This document shows positions 1-5,816 of a DNA stretch of 7,898 nt, piece after piece. The notes beneath the pieces were generated by a model. It was not told the origin of the DNA. It made no database searches and was given only the letters and a program-made list of their open reading frames with translations. Source of the stretch: an uncultured Actinomycetes bacterium (lineage in GTDB: Bacteria > Actinomycetota > Actinomycetes > S36-B12 > UBA5976); assembly GCA_903951185.1 (NCBI GenBank), contig CAJBBC010000071.1:1-7898 (forward strand), in the 5' to 3' direction. Positions within the stretch are counted from its first letter, which is position 1. Every line of letters begins with the position of its first letter. The translations under genes were made by a program, and so were the position numbers.

Positions 1-613
1 AGAATTGGCTGCCATTTGTATTTGGCCCACTATTTGCCATCGCTACCGTCCCAGCCGGATAAATCACTGTGCCATTTCCGGAATCAACAGGGAGATTCTC
101 ATCGTCAAATTTGAAGCCCGGGCTACCTTTACCGTCACCAATCGGATCACCACATTGCAGTATGTATATTCCGTCAGTAGTTAGCCGATGGCATTTAATT
201 CCGTTATAAAAGTTGTTGTCGATCAAAAAACTTATGTTACTAACAGTATTTGGAGCGTCACTATTTGTCTGGATGGTGATGTCGCCACAGTTTGTTTCCA
301 GATTTATTTCCGTTGGAGCACTACTTTGAGTAGGCGCATTTGGGAATGAAATATTGTTCGCTCTAGGGGTCATGGCTTCTGTACAACCTGCTATTTGCGG
401 AGCGGTTGCGAAAATGGGAGCGGTGGATGTAATTGGTGTCGGTAACGCCGAATCACTACCCAGCTGGTCAGTGAAGTAGTAACCAACTGCGCCAATAGCA
501 CTAACCAACAGGATTAGTTTCAAAAATCTAGAGCGGCTCTGTCTAGATTTACGTCGATTTTGTTGACGTTCGAATTTTGCACGAGCAAGTTCTTTTTCAC
601 GTTTAATTGACAC
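1..613 (-). CDS. Membrane-anchored cyclophilin-type peptidyl-prolyl cis-trans isomerase, 3' end cut by window edge
   Basis: This enzyme catalyses cis-trans isomerisation of prolyl peptide bonds and probably helps fold exported proteins outside the membrane. I translated 204 codons on the minus strand; the frame runs off the window at a SQF(F) motif. Residues 2-30 are strongly basic (SIKREKELARAKFERQQNRR and on), residues 31-47 form one hydrophobic membrane segment, residues 48-100 are a low-complexity Pro/Ser/Thr/Ala linker, and the cyclophilin domain starts near residue 102. Within it are FYNGIKCHRL (catalytic Arg143), LQCGD (Gln153), GSPGFKFDDE and the start of GTVAMANSGPNTNGSQF. A basic N-terminus before one helix predicts an N-in, domain-out topology. 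The GTG start is forced: an in-frame TAA sits directly before it, and no other start lies ahead of the conserved basic stretch. No Shine-Dalgarno is visible. The gene is divergent from the MBL gene, as I recall for M. tuberculosis ppiB (Rv2582), so ppiB is a possible but unconfirmed symbol. Confidence 0.93.
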   Translation of the reverse strand, partial: MSIKREKELARAKFERQQNRRKSRQSRSRFLKLILLVSAIGAVGYYFTDQLGSDSALPTPITSTAPIFATAPQIAGCTEAMTPRANNISFPNAPTQSSAPTEINLETNCGDITIQTNSDAPNTVSNISFLIDNNFYNGIKCHRLTTDGIYILQCGDPIGDGKGSPGFKFDDENLPVDSGNGTVIYPAGTVAMANSGPNTNGSQF

Positions 614-633
614 TTAGACATTCTATGTAATCT
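607..633 (+). promoter_or_regulatory. Candidate promoter for the MBL-hisS-aspS-rarA operon
   Basis: A perfect TTGACA lies at 607-612 and TAATCT (TANNNT form) at 628-633. The spacer is 15 bases, shorter than the usual 16-18, which weakens the call. Transcription would begin near 640 and give a leader of about 60 bases before the TTG start at 703. The -35 overlaps the start codon of the divergent cyclophilin gene, and the cyclophilin -10 box lies in the spacer. TTGACA could be chance because 607-612 is also coding sequence on the other strand. Confidence 0.3.
620..625 (-). promoter_or_regulatory. Candidate -10 box for a leaderless cyclophilin transcript
   Basis: Read on the minus strand this is TAGAAT, five of six matches to TATAAT and a fit to the actinobacterial TANNNT form. 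Six bases (GTCTAA) separate it from the GTG start, so the expected transcription start falls on the G of the start codon. That geometry, with no Shine-Dalgarno, is the usual sign of leaderless mRNA, which is common in Actinobacteria. No good -35 hexamer is seen 16-18 bases upstream. The assignment rests on sequence alone. Confidence 0.5.
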
Positions 634-691
634 GGGATTAGTGATGGACACGGTAGCCTTTTTCAGTGGAGCAGAATAGCCAGATATTCGT

Positions 692-696
692 GGAGG
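692..696 (+). promoter_or_regulatory. Ribosome binding site that fixes the TTG start of the MBL gene
   Basis: GGAGG is a strong Shine-Dalgarno core. Six bases separate it from TTG at 703. It supports the TTG start, and the resulting N-terminus (MLINSFEAGPWQTNCYVLA) begins where this family normally begins. Confidence 0.8.
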
Positions 697-702
697 AAAA
701 CA

Positions 703-1392
703 TTGTTAATCAATAGTTTCGAAGCTGGACCGTGGCAGACCAATTGCTATGTACTGGCTCCACAGGCAAATAGCGAATGCATCATTATTGATCCAGGACA
801 AAATGCTCTGCCTGGCATCAAGGAAGCATTGGAAAAGCAAAATTTAAAGCCAATCGCCATACTTATTACCCATGGGCACTTGGATCACATCTGGTCAGTT
901 TTCCCGGTTGCAAATGGTTATGAAATCCCAGCATTTATTCACGGAGCTGACCGACACCTACTAACCGATCCTGGTGCAGGATTATCTGCCCAAACGAAAG
1001 CGCTCTTACCTGAGTTGATTGGCACAGATGATGTTTTTGCTGAACCTAGTGAATTGATTGAAGTAACTGATCGCCATCAAATTAGTCTGGCTGGTCTTGA
1101 TTTCACTGTAATCCATACACCTGGCCATACAGCGGGGTCTGTAATTTTCACAGTAAGCGATCCGGAATTAACAGTCTTTACTGGCGACACGTTATTCGCT
1201 GGGGCAATCGGCCGAACCGATCTTCCTGGCAGTTCACCGGAACAAATGAATCAAACTTTAAAAGAAATTATTTGCCGGCTGCCAGATAGTGCGTTGATCT
1301 ACCCAGGTCATGGCCCATCTAGCAGAATGGATATAGAACAATCGACAAACCAATACCTTTTACGAGTTAACCAAGGACTATCGGCTACATGA
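703..1392 (+). CDS. Metallo-beta-lactamase-fold hydrolase, glyoxalase II-like
   Basis: This is a 229-residue cytoplasmic MBL-fold hydrolase with a complete dinuclear metal site. The THGHLDH motif gives His57, His59, Asp61 and His62; His142 lies in HTPGHTAGS, Asp162 in TGDTLF and His203 in YPGHG. The stretch from GDTLF to IGRTDLPGS is typical of small glyoxalase II-like proteins (hydroxyacylglutathione hydrolase relatives), which hydrolyse thioesters or similar bonds. The C-terminal substrate-binding helices of classical glyoxalase II are absent. Actinobacteria generally lack glutathione, so the natural substrate cannot be named. The start is TTG, backed by GGAGG six bases upstream. The stop overlaps the hisS start in ATGA, so the two genes should be translationally coupled. 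From memory an orthologue (Rv2581c) also precedes hisS in mycobacteria. The MBL-fold call is firm; the reaction is unknown. Confidence 0.92.
   Translation: MLINSFEAGPWQTNCYVLAPQANSECIIIDPGQNALPGIKEALEKQNLKPIAILITHGHLDHIWSVFPVANGYEIPAFIHGADRHLLTDPGAGLSAQTKALLPELIGTDDVFAEPSELIEVTDRHQISLAGLDFTVIHTPGHTAGSVIFTVSDPELTVFTGDTLFAGAIGRTDLPGSSPEQMNQTLKEIICRLPDSALIYPGHGPSSRMDIEQSTNQYLLRVNQGLSAT
1373..1377 (+). promoter_or_regulatory. Probable ribosome binding site of hisS inside the MBL gene
   Basis: AAGGA lies 11 bases before the hisS ATG, a slightly long spacing. With the ATGA overlap, ribosomes finishing the MBL gene could also reinitiate directly on hisS. Confidence 0.5.
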
Positions 1393-2645
1393 GTGAACTT
1401 TTCAAAGCACCTAAAGGTACTTATGACGTCATCCCACCATTCTCAAAACTTTGGTTACAGGTAAAAACTGCGTTATCAACACCACCAATACTTTCTGGTT
1501 ACGGCTACATCGAAACTCCAATATTTGAAGACACTGCACTATTTGTGAAAGGTGTTGGTGAGTCAACCGATGTGGTGTCTAAAGAGATGTACACCTTCGA
1601 AGACAAAGGTGGACGCAGCCTGACGCTCCGGCCCGAAGGAACAGCTGGCGTACTTCGAGCAATGCTTGAAAATCGAATGGACAGGGGAGCATTACCGGCA
1701 AAAGTTTGGTACACCGGTCCACATTTTAGATATGAACAACCACAATCAGGTCGTTACCGTCAGCACACCCAAGTAGGTGTCGAAGCAATCGGATCTATGG
1801 ATCCAGCTTTAGATGCAGAAGTTATTTGGATGGCGATTTATGCGCAGCGAGAACTACTTAGCTTGAAAAAAGTTCGACTACTGGTTAACTCACTTGGGTG
1901 CAAAGATTGTCGACCAGCATATCGAAATGAACTGGTTAAGTTTTTAGATACTTTAGATTTAGATGAAAATACTCGTAATCGAGCAACAATCAATCCGCTT
2001 AGAGTTCTTGATGACAAGCGCTCGGAAGTTCAAGCACTTCTAATCGATGCACCTCTTATGCCAGATCACTTATGTAGTGATTGTGCTAAACATCATGCTG
2101 CGGTACTTGGCTACTTAGATGCACTCGGTGTGGTTTATGAAAATGCACCGAGATTAGTTCGTGGACTCGATTACTACGTTCGAACAACTTTTGAATGCGT
2201 TCATGATGGACTTGGTGCTCAATCGGCAATCGGTGGTGGCGGGCGGTATGACGGCCTAATTGAAACACTTGGTGGCCCATCAATGGGTGGAGTTGGTTTT
2301 GGTTTAGGTGTCGATCGGACCTGCTTAGCGGTGCAAGCTGAAAACATTGAGCTAGCAGATCCAACGCAGTTAACCGCATTCGTTATCCCGCTCGGAACTT
2401 CAGCTGAAATAGTAGCCATGAAATTATTAGGCCAACTTCGTAGCGCAGGCATTGGCGCAGATTTGGCCCTAGATGGCCGCAGTATTAAAGCTGCGATGAA
2501 AAATGCAGACAAATCTGGCGCTAAGTTCGCAGTGCTTATCGGCGATGAAGAGTTAGCTAGCGATAACGCGGTGCTAAAAAACCTAGAGACCGGGGATCAG
2601 GTTACTGTCGCACTAGACTTAGTTATCAATCATTTAAGTAAATAG
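1389..2645 (+). CDS. hisS: Histidyl-tRNA synthetase (class II)
   Basis: HisRS joins histidine to tRNA-His using ATP, as a cytoplasmic homodimer. The 418 residues match the usual bacterial length. Class II landmarks are in order: N-terminal APKGTYDVIPP (7-17), TLRPEGTA (79-86, Glu83 in the active site), motif 2 from FRYEQPQSGRYRQ to VGVEAIG (113-135; Arg114, Gln128 and Glu132 expected to bind substrate), the HisA signature RGLDYYVRTTFE (258-269; Arg258 matches the catalytic Arg259 of E. coli as I align it), AIGGGGRYDGL (280-290), and motif 3 GVGFGLGVDRT (301-311). The anticodon-binding domain spans roughly 327-418. The insertion domain between motifs 2 and 3 has two CxxC pairs, Cys171/Cys174 and Cys229/Cys232. 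ATG overlaps the MBL stop by four bases, and aspS follows after 23 bases. No T-box or attenuator is visible upstream, so control is probably from the operon promoter. Confidence 0.98.
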   Translation: MSELFKAPKGTYDVIPPFSKLWLQVKTALSTPPILSGYGYIETPIFEDTALFVKGVGESTDVVSKEMYTFEDKGGRSLTLRPEGTAGVLRAMLENRMDRGALPAKVWYTGPHFRYEQPQSGRYRQHTQVGVEAIGSMDPALDAEVIWMAIYAQRELLSLKKVRLLVNSLGCKDCRPAYRNELVKFLDTLDLDENTRNRATINPLRVLDDKRSEVQALLIDAPLMPDHLCSDCAKHHAAVLGYLDALGVVYENAPRLVRGLDYYVRTTFECVHDGLGAQSAIGGGGRYDGLIETLGGPSMGGVGFGLGVDRTCLAVQAENIELADPTQLTAFVIPLGTSAEIVAMKLLGQLRSAGIGADLALDGRSIKAAMKNADKSGAKFAVLIGDEELASDNAVLKNLETGDQVTVALDLVINHLSK

Positions 2646-2659
2646 TTTCCACACTCGAC

Positions 2660-2664
2660 GAGGA
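2660..2664 (+). promoter_or_regulatory. Ribosome binding site of aspS
   Basis: GAGGA lies four bases before the ATG at 2669, at short but workable spacing. It sits in the 23-base hisS-aspS gap, which is too small for a separate promoter or terminator. Confidence 0.6.
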
Positions 2665-2668
2665 ATAC

Positions 2669-4423
2669 ATGTTACGTACACATGACGCTGGACTTTTGCG
2701 TCCCGAGCACGCCGGCCAGTCCGTCACTTTAACCGGCTGGGTGGGTCGACGACGTGATCATGGTGGAATCGCATTTCTGGATCTACGCGATAGCAGTGGC
2801 ACAGTTCAAGTTGTTGTAAATGATGAAAATGTAGCTGGCGATTTACGTAACGAATATTGCCTGCGCGTAATTGGCGAAATTCGCATTCGCCCGACTGGCA
2901 ATGAAAATTCAGAAATACCAACTGGTGCAATTGAAGTTTTAGCTAGCACTGTTGAGGTTCTTAGTAAAAGCGCGCCACTTCCTTTCCCAATTGATGACAG
3001 TGTCAATGTAGGAGACGAAACTCGATTTAAGTATCGCTACCTGGACCTACGTCGCCCATCGCAAGGAAATGCGCTACGGATGCGAAGCGAAGTTAACCGG
3101 TTAGCTCGAGAAGTTTTACATACCCGCAATTTTGTCGAAATTGAAACTCCTACGTTGACCAGATCTACGCCAGAAGGCGCTAGAGACTTCCTTGTCCCCG
3201 TGCGTTTACAGCCAGGTCACTGGTACGCATTGCCTCAAAGTCCTCAACTCTTCAAACAGTTACTTATGGTGGCTGGGATGGAACGCTATTACCAAATCGC
3301 TCGTTGCTACCGTGATGAGGATTTTCGTAAAGATCGCCAACCTGAATTTACTCAACTCGATATCGAAATGAGTTTCGTTGAGCAAGAAGACATTATTGAA
3401 GTGGGCGAAGCTATAGTTCGCAATCTTTGGCTCGGAACACTTGGTCATAAGATCGGTGATATTCCGCGCATGACGTATTTCGAAGCTATGGACCGTTACG
3501 GATCAGATAAGCCGGACTTACGTTTTGATTTAGAACTAACCGATTGCACAGAATATTTCAAAGAGACACAATTTCGTGTTTTCCAGAATGATTATGTTGG
3601 TGCGGTCATTATGCCTGGCGGAGCTGACCAACCTCGTCGAACTTTTGATGCATGGCAAGAGTGGGCTAAACAACGTGGGGCTAAAGGTTTGGCTTACGTA
3701 ACTTTCGAAAGCGATGGCACTTTAGGTGGACCAGTTGCTAAGAATCTTTCTGAAAGCGAGCGTGCTGGGCTAGCCCGGCAACTGAACGCTAAACCAGGGG
3801 ATTGCGCATTCTTTGGCGCTGGCACAAAGTCAACAACTCAGCAATTACTCGGTGCAGTGCGTCAAGAAGTTGGCGAAAGATGTGGACTAATCAATTCAGA
3901 CGAGTGGTCGTTCCTATGGATTGTTGATGCACCGATGTTTGAATTAACTGATGATGGTTCTTGGACTGCGGTACATCACCCATTCACTTCCCCTAATTCT
4001 GAATGGTTGAATCGATTTGAAGAATCACCAGGTGAAGCTTTGGCTTGGGCGTACGACATTGTTTGTAACGGAAATGAAATTGGCGGCGGTTCAATACGTA
4101 TCCACCAAAGTGATGTTCAAGAACGCGTATTTAAAACCTTAGGTTTATCAGACGAAGAAGCTAAAGATAAATTTGGATTCTTACTCGATGCTTTTGCTTT
4201 CGGTCCACCGCCACATGGCGGAATAGCGTTTGGATGGGATCGCATTTGTATGCTGTTGGCTGACGCGCCAAGTTTGCGTGATGTAATAGCTTTTCCAAAA
4301 ACAGGTGCAGGTTTTGATCCGCTCACGAGTGCGCCAACACCGATTACCGATCAACAGCGTCTTGAAGCGGGGATAGATGCTGATCCTTTTCCAGCACAAG
4401 AAAATTTAGCTCAAGAGAAATAG
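2669..4423 (+). CDS. aspS: Aspartyl-tRNA synthetase, bacterial type, probably non-discriminating (Asp/Asn)
   Basis: AspRS charges tRNA-Asp with aspartate. The 584 residues fit the bacterial form, which carries an inserted GAD domain. Domains in order are an OB-fold anticodon domain (about 1-105, with LTGWVGRRRDHGGIAFLDLR at 21-40), motif 1 with FVEIETPTLTRSTPEGARDF (155-173 region), QSPQLFKQ (190-197), motif 2 RCYRDEDFRKDRQPEFTQLD (212-231), the GAD insert (roughly 290-420), NGNEIGGGSIRIH (467-479) and motif 3 GIAFGWDRICML (518-529; Arg525). His31, together with Gly77 in RPTG, matches the pair found in non-discriminating AspRS such as that of Pseudomonas aeruginosa; E. coli has Leu30. The enzyme may therefore also make Asp-tRNA-Asn for amidation by GatCAB; this is inferred from residues only. 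The gene follows hisS by 23 bases, and the last G of its stop is the first base of rarA. Confidence 0.98.
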   Translation: MLRTHDAGLLRPEHAGQSVTLTGWVGRRRDHGGIAFLDLRDSSGTVQVVVNDENVAGDLRNEYCLRVIGEIRIRPTGNENSEIPTGAIEVLASTVEVLSKSAPLPFPIDDSVNVGDETRFKYRYLDLRRPSQGNALRMRSEVNRLAREVLHTRNFVEIETPTLTRSTPEGARDFLVPVRLQPGHWYALPQSPQLFKQLLMVAGMERYYQIARCYRDEDFRKDRQPEFTQLDIEMSFVEQEDIIEVGEAIVRNLWLGTLGHKIGDIPRMTYFEAMDRYGSDKPDLRFDLELTDCTEYFKETQFRVFQNDYVGAVIMPGGADQPRRTFDAWQEWAKQRGAKGLAYVTFESDGTLGGPVAKNLSESERAGLARQLNAKPGDCAFFGAGTKSTTQQLLGAVRQEVGERCGLINSDEWSFLWIVDAPMFELTDDGSWTAVHHPFTSPNSEWLNRFEESPGEALAWAYDIVCNGNEIGGGSIRIHQSDVQERVFKTLGLSDEEAKDKFGFLLDAFAFGPPPHGGIAFGWDRICMLLADAPSLRDVIAFPKTGAGFDPLTSAPTPITDQQRLEAGIDADPFPAQENLAQEK

Positions 4424-5742
4424 TGTCGTCATCCTTATTTGATCAAGAGGGTGGGGTGGCGCCACTTGCTGTGCGGATGCGACCGCGTACAGTTGCGGAA
4501 TTCGTCGGTCAAGGACACGCATTAAATCAAGGTGGTCCGCTTCAGAGATTACTGTCTGAGAATAAAACAGAGGTAAAAACTTCAGTAATACTTTGGGGTC
4601 CACCAGGAACTGGAAAAACTACCCTGGCCCAATTAATGGCTCGAGCCGGAAACGCAAAATTTGTTGAGTTATCCGCGGTAACCGCTGGCGTAAAAGATGT
4701 GCGCGAAGTAATTGCCGCAGCAGATCAAAATCGTTCGCTATACGGCGCTCAAACAGTGCTTTTTGTTGATGAGGTTCATCGTTTCAATAAGGCACAACAG
4801 GATGCACTTTTACCTGGAGTGGAAAGCGGCAGTGTCACACTTGTTGCAGCGACTACAGAGAATCCTAGTTTTTCAGTTATAGCTCCCTTGCTTTCACGCT
4901 CTCTCTTGGTGACTTTAACGAGTCTGTCTGATGAAAATGTCGAGAGTCTAATTACTCGTGCTTTAACTGATCCTCGTGGTTTAGATAAAAAAGTAGCTAT
5001 TGAAAATGATGCGCTGAACGCACTAGTTAGATTAGCTGGTGGAGATGCCAGGCGTGCTTTAACAATCTTAGAAGCCGCGTCGGCTGTTTGCTTGGCCCAA
5101 AATGCAACTGCAATCACACTTGAGCATTTGGAAACAGCTAGTGATCATGCTGTAATTCGATACGATCGTGCCGGCGATCAACATTATGACGTAGTAAGTG
5201 CTTTCATAAAGAGTGTGCGAGGGTCAGACGTAGATGCTGCCTTACACTATCTGGCTCGGATGATTGAGGCTGGCGAAGATCCGAGATTTATCGCTCGTAG
5301 ATTAATGATTCTGGCGAGTGAAGATATTGGCTTAGCTCAGCCCACTGCGCTGCAAACTGCAGTTGCTGCTGCCCAAACTGTAGCTTTGATCGGTTTTCCT
5401 GAAGCGCGAATTACCTTGGCGCAAGCAACAATCGAACTTTCTTTAGCGCCAAAGTCAAACTCGGCATATCTGGCTATTGATGCTGCGATCGCTGATTTAC
5501 GATCTGGGAACATTGGTGAAGTGCCTGCGCACTTAAGAGATAGTCATTACGCCCGCGCGGGCGACCTAGGCCATGGAGTTGGCTATCAATACCCACACGA
5601 TGTCATTCAAGGTGTTGCTAGTCAGCCTTATTTGCCAGAAGTGTTAGCAGATAGCCGTTATTACGTCCCGGTTGAACGCGGACATGAAGTAACGCTGGCC
5701 AAAGTTTGGGAAAAGGTACGCGGCTTATTAGGGCGCAAGTAA
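4423..5742 (+). CDS. rarA: Replication-associated recombination protein A (MgsA/RarA/WRNIP1 family AAA+ ATPase)
   Basis: RarA is a DNA-dependent AAA+ ATPase, related to clamp loaders, that acts at stalled replication forks and single-stranded gaps, usually as a tetramer. The 439 residues are full length. Visible motifs are the family start PLAVRMRPRTVAEFVGQGH (14-32), Walker A GPPGTGKTT (59-67), Walker B VLFVDEVHRF (112-121), sensor 1 AATTENPSF (142-150), a likely arginine finger in LLSRS (Arg159), sensor 2 GDARRAL (207-213), and the C-terminal oligomerisation region with YDRAGDQHYDVVSAFIKSVR (247-266), DPRFIARRLMILASEDIGLA (286-305) and HYARAGDLGHGVGYQYPHD (375-393). The start is GTG, with its G shared with the aspS stop (TAGTG) and only a weak AAGAGA upstream, so translation is probably coupled to aspS. 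An alternative start further in would remove only the non-conserved first residues. No frameshift is seen. Confidence 0.96.
   Translation: MSSSLFDQEGGVAPLAVRMRPRTVAEFVGQGHALNQGGPLQRLLSENKTEVKTSVILWGPPGTGKTTLAQLMARAGNAKFVELSAVTAGVKDVREVIAAADQNRSLYGAQTVLFVDEVHRFNKAQQDALLPGVESGSVTLVAATTENPSFSVIAPLLSRSLLVTLTSLSDENVESLITRALTDPRGLDKKVAIENDALNALVRLAGGDARRALTILEAASAVCLAQNATAITLEHLETASDHAVIRYDRAGDQHYDVVSAFIKSVRGSDVDAALHYLARMIEAGEDPRFIARRLMILASEDIGLAQPTALQTAVAAAQTVALIGFPEARITLAQATIELSLAPKSNSAYLAIDAAIADLRSGNIGEVPAHLRDSHYARAGDLGHGVGYQYPHDVIQGVASQPYLPEVLADSRYYVPVERGHEVTLAKVWEKVRGLLGRK
5550..5563. repeat. 14-bp perfect GC-only palindrome inside rarA
   Basis: CGCCCGCGCGGGCG is its own reverse complement. 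CCTAGG (5565-5570) and CCATGG (5571-5576), two more perfect palindromes, follow directly. The stretch encodes the conserved RarA residues ARAGDLGHG, so protein constraint explains part of it. The four consecutive GC-ending codons for Ala-Arg-Ala-Gly are unusual against the mixed codon use around them. Any DNA-level function is unproven. Confidence 0.7.
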
Positions 5743-5816
5743 CTTATTACCGTTCCATTCGTTAGGGTTGTGTTTTACGAGATTTTTGGCAATCAATACT
5801 CCAGAAAGGACGAACT
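5743..5816. other. Intergenic gap between rarA and alaS
   Basis: This 74-base gap is the longest between same-strand genes in the window. No stem followed by a T-run is seen; the five Ts at 5783-5787 lack an upstream stem. No convincing promoter pair is found either: AATACT at 5795-5800 would start transcription inside the Shine-Dalgarno. Read-through from the upstream operon into alaS is the simplest reading. In some actinobacteria I recall rpsD lying between rarA and alaS; it is absent here. Confidence 0.5.
5804..5810 (+). promoter_or_regulatory. Ribosome binding site that fixes the GTG start of alaS
   Basis: GAAAGGA lies six bases before GTG at 5817, a good Shine-Dalgarno at good spacing. 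The resulting N-terminus (MESADIRQRFLDYFESKGH) is the canonical AlaRS start. Confidence 0.8.

Larger units (their letters stand above)
614..702. other. Divergent intergenic region between the cyclophilin and MBL genes
   Basis: This 89-base gap is the only space from which two oppositely oriented units can be transcribed. It holds the candidate cyclophilin -10 box, part of the candidate operon promoter and the Shine-Dalgarno of the MBL gene. A TGGACA at 645-650 resembles a -35 box but has no -10 partner at normal spacing. GATATT at 683-688 resembles a -10 box but would start transcription inside the ribosome binding site. I see no clear operator palindrome, riboswitch or terminator here. Confidence 0.6.

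Noticed and set aside
383..394. Lipobox-like IAGC at residues 74-77 of the cyclophilin
   Set aside because: It lies about 27 residues beyond the membrane segment in a Pro/Ser/Thr/Ala linker, not at the end of a signal peptide. Lipoprotein processing is unlikely.
589..623. ATG (complement of 621-623) as an alternative start for the minus-strand gene
   Set aside because: This ATG is in a different frame, which reaches a stop after about 35 codons. The cyclophilin frame begins at GTG 613 and cannot extend upstream because TAA abuts it.
2086..2512. Two 97-codon minus-strand frames opposite hisS
   Set aside because: They overlap each other in different frames and lie across the conserved HisRS signature, so they are antisense shadows. 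Their compositions (His/Gln/Leu-rich and Pro/Ser-rich) are typical of such shadows.
2646..2668. Possible promoter or attenuator between hisS and aspS
   Set aside because: The gap is 23 bases and is largely taken up by the aspS ribosome binding site.
4776..5117. 113-codon open frame on the minus strand opposite rarA
   Set aside because: It lies wholly within rarA, whose Walker B and sensor motifs are intact on the plus strand. The protein has no recognisable family features and no credible ribosome binding site.
5783..5787. T-run after rarA as a rho-independent terminator
   Set aside because: No stem-loop can be drawn immediately upstream of the five Ts.
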